11,566 nucleotides of DNA, taken from positions 1-11,566 of the forward strand of contig JAPOYZ010000319.1 in the NCBI GenBank assembly GCA_026706325.1, read 5' to 3'. This document shows, piece after piece, positions 6,170 to 11,566 of the stretch. The DNA comes from Candidatus Aminicenantota bacterium (GTDB lineage: Bacteria; Acidobacteriota; UBA6911; RPQK01; JAJDTT01). Every line of letters starts with the position of its first letter. The first letter of the stretch is position 1. Made by a program: the position numbers and the translations under genes. The notes under the pieces were generated by a model that did no database searches, was not told where the DNA came from, and saw only the letters and a list, made by a program, of their open reading frames with translations.

Positions 6170-7024
6170 CTACCTCTGCGCCCATTTGAGCTTTTCTCTC
6201 AAGACGTCGAAAAAGCTCTTGTTGTGAGGTTTGATCAATTCGATTCGACGACGGGAGCAGGTGCAGACGATCTGGTCACCTTCGGCGAGTTCCACTCCCT
6301 GCTGGCCATCGACGGTCAGCATGACGTCTTCGCCCGAAGTCAGAATGATGCGGATCTCGCTCTCCGGAGGAAAGACCAGGGGGCGGTTGGTCAGGGTGTG
6401 GGGACAGATGGGAGTCACCACGGTGCAGGCCAGGGAAGGCAGCACGATGGGGCCTCCGGCGGCGAGGGAATACGCGGTGGATCCGGTCGGAGTGGCGATG
6501 ATGAGGCCGTCGGCCAGAAACGTGGCCATGAAGTCCTCACCGATGTAGGCATCGAGCTGGATGATTCGGGCCAGGGCGCCCTTGGTGATGACCACGTCGT
6601 TCAGCGCGTGAAAGCTGGAGCTGGACCCGTCGCCCCGCTTCACGGTGGCGTCGAGAAGCCGTCTCTCGTCGATCCGGTGTTGGCCCTTCAGCAGCCTGTC
6701 CAGAGCTTCATACAGTTCGTCGAGAGTGACCTCGGTGAGGAATCCCAGGGAACCCAGGTTCACTGCCAGGATGGGCGCGATGTTGTCGCCGATGGCGCGG
6801 GCCACCGAGAGGATGGTGCCGTCGCCTCCGAAGACGATGATGGCGTCGACCCGCGATGGCATCTCTTCCCGGCTGACACCCGGGTATCCCGAGAGTTGGA
6901 AGTTCTCCAGGACACTCTCTTCCACCAGCGTCTCGCACCCTTGCCGCCGCAGCCAAAGCAGGATCTGCTCCAGGTTGCGGGCGAACTCGGTGCGGTGCGG
7001 TTTGGAAACGACCCCTACTCTCAA
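6170..7024 (-). CDS. nadK: NAD kinase
   Basis: A 284-residue protein, the usual length of the bacterial enzyme that phosphorylates NAD to NADP with ATP or polyphosphate in the cytoplasm. All signature motifs are present in order: FGGDGT (65-70), VNLGSLGFLTE (88-98), LNDVV (141-145), the glycine/threonine stretch DGLIIATPTGSTAYS (172-186) followed by AAGGPI, TNRPL (212-216) and VDGQ (238-241). The start is TTG at 7022-7024: the same frame is closed by the TAG of the upstream gene at 7064-7066 and offers no ATG or GTG between. GGGGAG lies about 10 bases upstream. The TTG start may keep expression low. It sits 39 bases after the YHS-like gene and six bases before the TPR gene. Confidence 0.97.
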   Translation of the reverse strand: MRVGVVSKPHRTEFARNLEQILLWLRRQGCETLVEESVLENFQLSGYPGVSREEMPSRVDAIIVFGGDGTILSVARAIGDNIAPILAVNLGSLGFLTEVTLDELYEALDRLLKGQHRIDERRLLDATVKRGDGSSSSFHALNDVVITKGALARIIQLDAYIGEDFMATFLADGLIIATPTGSTAYSLAAGGPIVLPSLACTVVTPICPHTLTNRPLVFPPESEIRIILTSGEDVMLTVDGQQGVELAEGDQIVCTCSRRRIELIKPHNKSFFDVLREKLKWAQR

Positions 7025-7063
7025 AGTCGTTGTTCTCCCCAGGAAACGGATTCGTCCGGGTGC

Positions 7064-7342
7064 CTAACGATCCCGGCCTCCCCGAAGGAACTTGTCCCGG
7101 CATTCCTCGGAGCAGAAGTAGAGGTCCATGTTCTTCCTGCGGGTTCGGACCGCCAAGTCCGTAGCGACGTAGATTCCGCATTGCGGATCCTTCACCATCC
7201 GGCCCCGGACCGTGGCGCGGACACTGCTGGAACCGCCCCGGGCACGTTTTCTCGAGGCCTTTCGGCCTGCTCCGAACAGGCGCGCGATGAGTGCCCGCAC
7301 CACCAGGAGGAGAAGCAGAAGGATCAGAATCCGGAACAACAA
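7064..7342 (-). CDS. Membrane-anchored YHS/PP0621-like zinc-binding protein
   Basis: A 92-residue protein. Residues 2-20 are an almost pure Leu/Ile/Val membrane segment, followed by a highly basic linker (R21-R48) and a small C-terminal domain with DPQCG (52-56) and YFCSEEC (75-81). Cys55, Cys77 and Cys81 with the surrounding pattern match YHS/TRASH-type or PP0621-like metal-binding domains. The positive-inside rule puts the basic linker and metal domain in the cytoplasm. Such domains bind zinc or other metals; the role is unknown. The start is TTG (7340-7342, with a second TTG directly after it). GAGG stands eight bases upstream and no ATG is in frame. It begins 10 bases after the TPR gene stop, consistent with co-transcription, and has no overlap with the NAD kinase gene 39 bases downstream. 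Confidence 0.8.
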   Translation of the reverse strand: MLFRILILLLLLLVVRALIARLFGAGRKASRKRARGGSSSVRATVRGRMVKDPQCGIYVATDLAVRTRRKNMDLYFCSEECRDKFLRGGRDR

Positions 7343-7352
7343 CCGTCCATCC

Positions 7353-7943
7353 TCAGGACTGCTCTTGATTCAGGCGTTTGCGAGCGTTGTTGATAAATTC
7401 CTCGATCTTCTCTTTGTCGGCATGCGCCGGATGGGCCGCCAAGAGTCTCTGCCAGATCCGGATCGCCGTCTCGAGGTCACCGGTAAAGTAGTGCGCGATG
7501 CCCAGATTCTGCAGGGTCTGGGGATGATTCGGCTCCAACGAAAGGGATTTTCGATAGGACTCGATGGCCGATTCCACCTGTCCCTGGTAGAGCTGGGCCG
7601 TTCCCAGGTCGGTCCGGACGCTGACGTTGCCGGGGTCCAATTCCAGGGCCTCCGTGTACCAGGCGGCGGCCGCGTCCCAGCGCTTCATGTCGTAGTACGA
7701 ATTGCCCAGGCGAATTCGCACCTCCGTGTCTTCGGGATGGTCCCTGGCGTGCTCCTGGAGCCGGGCCAACTGCTCCAGCACTTCCGGCGGGGGATGATCG
7801 GATGGCAGAGCGGAGGAGTTTTCCTGCGCCTGGGGCGCCGGTTCGGAGACGGTCGCCTCTTGCTGAATTCGAGCGGCGAAGAAACCGAGGATGAACCCTA
7901 TGACGACCCCGGTCGCGGCCGCCACCCGCGGCTTGTTCTGCAT
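7353..7943 (-). CDS. Membrane-anchored TPR protein, first gene of the NAD kinase operon
   Basis: A 196-residue protein with an N-terminal membrane anchor (about residues 7-24, ATGVVIGFILGFFAAR), a Pro/Gln/Ser-rich linker (30-52), and three clear tetratricopeptide repeats at about 71-104, 105-138 and 139-172, each with the alternating G/A-Y-A pattern. The short basic N-terminus suggests the repeats face the periplasm, in the style of the CcmH/NrfG TPR region, though no cytochrome biogenesis genes are present here. It probably scaffolds a protein complex; partner unknown. ATG 7943 has no good Shine-Dalgarno and lies only ~9 bases after the predicted transcription start, so translation may be nearly leaderless. 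Next gene begins 10 bases after its stop. Confidence 0.87.
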   Translation of the reverse strand: MQNKPRVAAATGVVIGFILGFFAARIQQEATVSEPAPQAQENSSALPSDHPPPEVLEQLARLQEHARDHPEDTEVRIRLGNSYYDMKRWDAAAAWYTEALELDPGNVSVRTDLGTAQLYQGQVESAIESYRKSLSLEPNHPQTLQNLGIAHYFTGDLETAIRIWQRLLAAHPAHADKEKIEEFINNARKRLNQEQS

Positions 7944-7956
7944 CGGGGCGCGTATG

Positions 7957-7965
7957 TTATCATAA
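7957..7965. promoter_or_regulatory. Symmetric -10 element between two divergent genes
   Basis: TTATCATAA is an odd-length palindrome in the only AT-rich patch of the 101-base spacer 7944-8044. Plus strand reads TATCAT (7958-7963) and minus strand reads TATGAT (7964-7959); each matches five of six bases of the sigma70 -10 box. I see no good -35 hexamer at 16-18 bases on either strand. The predicted minus start is near 7952 and the plus start near 7970. Confidence 0.4.
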
Positions 7966-8044
7966 TTTTCTCAGTGGGCTGTCGGAGTTTCTGCGGCTTC
8001 GATGGATTGGCTAGGCGAACTTCCCCTCCAAGGACCGTTGAACC

Positions 8045-8746
8045 ATGTATCGGGGCCAGGACATCGGTGATCGCGATCAATTGGTCGCGACCTGTATCCA
8101 GATCCTGAGGTCCGGCAGCGAAGCCGAACGCTACAAGATCCTTCCCCACGTCAGTGTGACCCGCTGCAAGCGTTTCCTGGATCCGTTGCTGGAACTGCTG
8201 AGGTCCAAGTCTGCGCAAGACAAGGAATTTGCGGCGCTGGCTCTGGGCGCGTTGGGCGATCCGGCGGCAATTGAGCCGTTGTTCGCCGTTTTGCAGGACA
8301 CCTACATTTTCAGCAAAGGCCGGAACCGCTCTTTGGAAGCCGCCGTCATCCTCACTCTGGGCGAGATCGGCCACGAGAAAGCCGTCGCTCTACTGCTTCA
8401 AGTCTATGGCATGCGGTATCTCGATGAGCCGTCGGCCCACAACCGTAAAGTGAACGTGCTGTCGGCGTTGGGCCTGCTGGCTCAGCAGGGTAGTGAGAGT
8501 GCGGTCGGCGAGTTGTTGACCCTGGCCGCGGAGGAAGTTTCAGACCGGCAGGCGCAGGCCGTCACCGAATTGTCGGTCGCCTATTGGCATCGAGCCCATC
8601 AGGTTCCGGATACGGTCCTGAAGATGATGTACAGGATGACCGGGGCCGGCGCGGATGAAGTCAGGAAGGCGGCCGTTGCCGCCCTCTCCACGCTGGCGAA
8701 CCTGGGTTGCCGCCGGGCCGCGGGCTATTTCTCCGCTCCGGCTTAA
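8045..8746 (+). CDS. HEAT-repeat protein
   Basis: A 233-residue soluble, all-helical protein without signal peptide or membrane segment. HEAT/PBS-lyase-like units are visible at about residues 43-85 (DPLLELL...ALGALGDPAAIEPLFAVL), 94-122 (NRSLEAAVILTLGEIGHEKAVALL), 132-162 and 202-228 (ADEVRKAAVAALSTLANLG). The Asp-Pro-x-Ala-hydrophobic-x-Pro-Leu corner is the usual HEAT signature. Such repeats form protein-binding solenoids; no catalytic residues are seen and the partner is unknown. AAGGA lies 10 bases before ATG 8045. The gene stands alone, divergent from the NAD kinase operon with which it may share a promoter, and convergent with the secreted TPR gene across a hairpin-containing spacer. 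Known relatives act in scaffolding or, in PBS lyase, chromophore attachment; the latter is unlikely here. Confidence 0.85.
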   Translation: MYRGQDIGDRDQLVATCIQILRSGSEAERYKILPHVSVTRCKRFLDPLLELLRSKSAQDKEFAALALGALGDPAAIEPLFAVLQDTYIFSKGRNRSLEAAVILTLGEIGHEKAVALLLQVYGMRYLDEPSAHNRKVNVLSALGLLAQQGSESAVGELLTLAAEEVSDRQAQAVTELSVAYWHRAHQVPDTVLKMMYRMTGAGADEVRKAAVAALSTLANLGCRRAAGYFSAPA

Positions 8747-8753
8747 GAAGGGT

Positions 8754-8821
8754 CGATTGGAAATCGCCCGCTCTTCGGTCGTCGCTTGGTGAAGAGGGAG
8801 TTCGGCGGTAAGAAAACCGCC
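8754..8821. repeat. Two short hairpin palindromes in the second convergent junction
   Basis: The 92-base spacer 8747-8838 between convergent stop codons holds CGAT-TGGAA-ATCG (8754-8766) and GGCGGTAAGAAAACCGCC (8804-8821, perfect 6-bp stem). Their bases closely match the hairpins at 1400-1414 (in inverse orientation; 14 bases CGATTGGAAATCGC shared) and 1569-1585. No other feature is seen in the spacer. A terminator or REP-like role fits the position. Confidence 0.8.
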
Positions 8822-8838
8822 GCTCCGCTCCTGGTCTC

Positions 8839-9861
8839 CTAATTGCCGCCCTTCAACTGCTTGACCAGATCGCGGGCCACCGGCGCGTTCTCGCCGTTGG
8901 GGTTGAGCTTGGCGTATTCGGCCAGATGGTTGATGGCCCCGTCGATCTGGTTCATTCCCAGCAGGACGATACCGAGCTGATAGTGGGCTTCAGCGTGCGT
9001 GGGATCGGATACCACCGCGTTCTTCAGGGCCTCTGAAGCCTGCTTGTTCTGCCCCTTGTTGATGAAGGTGACACCCATATTGTAGTAGTTGATGGCCGCG
9101 GCGGCCGGGTCAACGGCGGCGTTGAGCTCAGCCGATTTCTTGAAGGCTTTCTCCGCATTGGCCGAATCGCCCATGTTGGCGTAGATGTTTCCCAGGTTCT
9201 GGTAGAAGGTGGCGTTGCCGGGAGCGATCTCGATGGCCTTGTTGTACGCATCGATCGCTTCCTTGTGTTTCTTCAGATTCAGGTAGGCGTTTCCCAGGTT
9301 GGCCCAGATGGCAGGCCTCCTGGGATCCTTGGAGACGCTTTCCCGGAACGCGATGACGGCTTCCTCATTCTGGCCCAGATTCAACGCCATGATGCCACGG
9401 TTGTAGGCGGCGCGTACTTCCTTGACCACGGTCTGCTGCTTCATGAACTGCTCGCGCTCTTCCTTGGTCATCTCGAAGGCCAGCTTGCCCGACTTGCCCT
9501 CCTTGAGGGTGAAGTCGACCTTGCCCCGCTTGCCGCCGCCCCTGGGGTCGAAGCCGCCGTCATCCACGCCGAAACTGGCGCGAACGCCCGACTCGTACTC
9601 GGTGCGGTAACCGGCTTTGCGGGCCACCACCGTGTAAGTGGCCTGGAGGTTTATGGCGCCGTGGTAGTACTTGCCCTTCTTGTTGGTCTTGAGGTTGTAC
9701 TTCCGGCTGGTGTTCTGGCTTTGAATCGAGATCTCGACACCCTCGACGGGTTTGCCTGCCGTATCCGTGACCGTTCCCTCCAGTTGCCCCACCTGAGCTT
9801 CCAGGCTCGGTGCGGTGAGAAGGAGCATCCCGACGGCGATGAAGATCGTGGAGTATTTCAT
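8839..9861 (-). CDS. Secreted protein with carboxypeptidase-regulatory-like and TPR domains
   Basis: A 340-residue protein. Residues 1-22 are a signal peptide (hydrophobic core TIFIAVGMLLLTA, likely cleavage after SLEA), with no lipobox Cys. Residues about 26-120 form a carboxypeptidase-regulatory-like beta-sandwich (GQLEGTVTDTAGKPVEGVEI), interrupted by a Gly/Asp-rich loop (98-114). Then follow a charged helix (120-146) and about five TPR units at 148-181, 183-216, 217-249, 256-289 and 290-323. The mix suggests an exported binding or scaffold protein; the ligand is unknown. The start is ATG 9861, supported by AAGG seven bases upstream and by the signal peptide. The frame is open further upstream, but only through the 3' end of the helicase gene. 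Its ATG overlaps the helicase TGA by four bases, so translation is probably coupled. Confidence 0.88.
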   Translation of the reverse strand: MKYSTIFIAVGMLLLTAPSLEAQVGQLEGTVTDTAGKPVEGVEISIQSQNTSRKYNLKTNKKGKYYHGAINLQATYTVVARKAGYRTEYESGVRASFGVDDGGFDPRGGGKRGKVDFTLKEGKSGKLAFEMTKEEREQFMKQQTVVKEVRAAYNRGIMALNLGQNEEAVIAFRESVSKDPRRPAIWANLGNAYLNLKKHKEAIDAYNKAIEIAPGNATFYQNLGNIYANMGDSANAEKAFKKSAELNAAVDPAAAAINYYNMGVTFINKGQNKQASEALKNAVVSDPTHAEAHYQLGIVLLGMNQIDGAINHLAEYAKLNPNGENAPVARDLVKQLKGGN

Positions 9862-11566
9862 GAGTCCACCTTTCTCATTGATGGCTGACCCGTCGCCGGA
9901 TCGGGCCGATCCTGGCCCCCGGGCCACCACTCATTGGCTGAGATCCTGATGGGTTCAATATTATCGACGACGGGAAACCTTGGCAAGCTGCGGATGAAGA
10001 GTGATCCGTAGCGCCGCGTGCGAATACGGCTGTCGAAGACCCCCACGATCCCGCGGTCTTTCCGGGACCGGATCAGGCGGCCCAGACCCTGCCTCAGGGC
10101 GATGATCGCCGCCGGAACCGAGTAGCGGAAAAACGAGTTTTCCCCCTGTTCCTCCAGCCGTTTGAGCCGGGCGGCCACCACCGGTTCGGTGGGGGCCTGG
10201 AAGGGAAGTTTGTCGATCAGGACCGCCCTGAGGGCGTCACCGGGAACGTCCACTCCCTGCCAGAAACTGGAGGTGGCGCAGAGGACCGCGTGGGGCGTAT
10301 GCCGGAACTCGTGGAGCAACTGCGATTTCGGACGGTCTCCCTGACGAAGCAGGGGATAGGGAAGCCGCCCCTGGAGCCGATCGTGGACCCGGTTGAGCTG
10401 CTGGTAGCTGGTGAAGAGCAGGAACGCGTGCCCTCGGGTCAGATCCAGGATTTCTTCCAGTTGCCGGACCAGCCGGACCACGTATCCGGGTGAAGCCGGC
10501 TCCGGGAAACGCTTGGGAATGTAGAGGAGCGACTGCTTCGAGTAGTCGAACTCGCCCTCGGTGACCAGTTGGCGGGCGTCGCCAAGTCCGAGGCGGGTGC
10601 GGACGTACGAGAAGTCTCCGTTGGCGGTGAGAGTCGCGGAGACCAGTACGGCGGTCGGGATTTGGGAAAAGAGCCTCTCCTCCAAGGTTGAGGCCACCTC
10701 GATGGGGGTCAGGTTGAGGAACGTGCCGCGGCCGCGCCGCCGCATCCAGTGGACGCTCTCCCGGTCTTCCAGGTCGAAGAACCGATCCAGGTGAAGCGCC
10801 AGCGACTCCACCCGGCGCAGCAGCATGTCCCGTTCCTGGTGGGACGGGTCCCGCAGGCTCAACTCGTCGTGCAGGTTCGACAAGGTCCTCGCCAACTGGC
10901 GGTAGGCGGGCAGGGCGGGCGCCCGCAAGTCGAGCGGCGCGCCGTCGGCGCCTCTCGCCGAGTCGAGGCCCCAGGTTCCTTCGGCGGCCGGCAGGGCGGA
11001 AAACAACGTCCCGGCGCGGGACTCCAGGTCGCGGACGGCCCTCATCGAATCGGTGTCGGGGTAGGACGCGGCCAGGTCCCGGGCCAGCTCCTCCACCTGG
11101 TAGCTGCTGACTCGCTTTCCCAGGTGGGTGCAGGCGATCTCCTCGACCGCGTGGGCTTCATCCAGGATCAGCGTGGAGTAGTCGGGGAGGATGCTCCCCA
11201 GCTCATCGACTTCCAGGGCCAGGTGCGCGAAGAAGAGGGCATGGTTGACGATGATGACGTCCGATTCCAGGGCTTTCTGGCGCATGCGCGTGATGAAGCA
11301 GCCATCGAAGTGCGGGCATTTCTGGCCGGTGCAGTTCTCGCTGCGGGCATCCAGATCTCTCCAGAGGGGATCCGAATCGGACATCCATTCCAGTTCGGAA
11401 CGATCTCCGGTTTCGGTCTCCAGGGCCCACTCCGATACGGCCTGCCGGGACTGGAGCCATTCTTGGGACAGGGAAGGCGCCCTGGTCTGCCGTTCCAGCT
11501 TGCGAAGACAGAGATAGTTCTGGCGCCCCTTCATGGTGGTCACCTTCAGGTCGGGGAACAGGTGCC
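9858..11566 (-). CDS. dinG: DinG-family iron-sulfur ATP-dependent helicase, N-terminus outside the window
   Basis: The frame runs off the right edge, so the Walker A region is not visible; 568 residues are seen. Counting from an internal GTG at 11543 that is not the true start: MKGRQNYLC (4-12), then Cys71-x4-Cys76-x5-Cys82, which with Cys12 forms the 4Fe-4S set. The x4/x5 spacing equals that of E. coli DinG (Cys194, 199, 205). Then IIVNHALF (97-104), the DEAH box (128-131), VSATLT (301-306), LLFTSYQQL (375-383), SFWQGVDVPG (426-435) and motif VI QGLGRLIRS (485-493). This is a superfamily 2 helicase of the XPD/DinG type, expected to unwind DNA with 5'-3' polarity in repair or R-loop and fork clearance. 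The last ~40 residues are a poorly conserved tail that extends into the next gene's start. Whether it is DinG proper or the related YoaA cannot be settled here. Confidence 0.93.
   Translation of the reverse strand, partial: HLFPDLKVTTMKGRQNYLCLRKLERQTRAPSLSQEWLQSRQAVSEWALETETGDRSELEWMSDSDPLWRDLDARSENCTGQKCPHFDGCFITRMRQKALESDVIIVNHALFFAHLALEVDELGSILPDYSTLILDEAHAVEEIACTHLGKRVSSYQVEELARDLAASYPDTDSMRAVRDLESRAGTLFSALPAAEGTWGLDSARGADGAPLDLRAPALPAYRQLARTLSNLHDELSLRDPSHQERDMLLRRVESLALHLDRFFDLEDRESVHWMRRRGRGTFLNLTPIEVASTLEERLFSQIPTAVLVSATLTANGDFSYVRTRLGLGDARQLVTEGEFDYSKQSLLYIPKRFPEPASPGYVVRLVRQLEEILDLTRGHAFLLFTSYQQLNRVHDRLQGRLPYPLLRQGDRPKSQLLHEFRHTPHAVLCATSSFWQGVDVPGDALRAVLIDKLPFQAPTEPVVAARLKRLEEQGENSFFRYSVPAAIIALRQGLGRLIRSRKDRGIVGVFDSRIRTRRYGSLFIRSLPRFPVVDNIEPIRISANEWWPGGQDRPDPATGQPSMRKVDS

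Noticed and set aside
5832..6185. An N-terminal extension of the hydroxybutyrate dehydrogenase frame, adding up to 118 residues
   Set aside because: The added sequence is the small TPR gene read in another frame. ATG 5831 starts just before the Rossmann strand and gives the normal family length.
5846..7393. A 515-codon open frame on the plus strand across NAD kinase, the YHS-like gene and TPR genes
   Set aside because: It is antisense to genes with full motif sets and shows no domain of its own; long open frames arise by chance at this GC content.
8839..9930. A longer start for the secreted TPR protein at 9930
   Set aside because: It would place 23 residues translated from the helicase 3' end before the signal peptide; ATG 9861 has a ribosome binding site and an immediate signal peptide.

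Overview
The window is GC-rich bacterial chromosomal DNA (roughly two thirds G+C by eye) with tightly packed genes and no sign of phage, insertion sequence, CRISPR, tRNA or rRNA. The mix of Gfo/Idh/MocA oxidoreductases, a xylose-isomerase-like TIM barrel protein, a secreted DUF2911-like protein, a secreted carboxypeptidase-regulatory/TPR protein and many TPR/HEAT proteins resembles genomes of Acidobacteriota. That assignment is an inference from style of gene content, not proven here.

Layout. (A) 1-4994, a sugar or polyol metabolism block: the tail of an unrecognised gene, a Gfo/Idh/MocA oxidoreductase (175-1368), then a convergent SDR (1591-2409, minus), a secreted DUF2911-like protein with its own promoter (2531-3028), and a translationally overlapping pair of a TIM barrel sugar isomerase/epimerase-like protein and a second Gfo/Idh/MocA protein (3112-4994). 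(B) 5037-7943, a five-gene minus-strand operon read from right to left: membrane-anchored TPR protein, membrane-anchored YHS/PP0621-like zinc-binding protein, NAD kinase, small TPR protein, D-3-hydroxybutyrate dehydrogenase-like SDR. (C) 8045-8746, a solitary HEAT-repeat protein on the plus strand, divergent from operon B. (D) 8839-11566, minus strand: a DinG-family iron-sulfur helicase (its N-terminus lies outside the window) overlapping by four bases the start of a secreted carboxypeptidase-regulatory/TPR protein.

Three things stand out. First, several enzymes have altered catalytic residues. The SDR at 1591-2409 seems to have its tetrad Asn and Lys exchanged (Lys140/Asn186). The Gfo/Idh/MocA protein at 3948-4994 has lost both the EKP lysine and the D-x-x-x-H motif. 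The hydroxybutyrate dehydrogenase keeps every known substrate-contact residue but has Leu where the tetrad Asn should be. Second, a family of 15-18 base mini-hairpins occupies two of the three convergent gene junctions (1369-1590 and 8747-8838). Their stems differ in sequence but stay paired, around a conserved purine-rich RGAAA loop. Third, the promoter region between operon B and the HEAT gene holds a symmetric TTAT-C-ATAA element that reads as a -10 box on both strands.

Nothing in the window amounts to a clear new defence or mobile system. The best candidates for something undescribed are the covarying hairpin family and the unorthodox active sites of the sugar-block enzymes.
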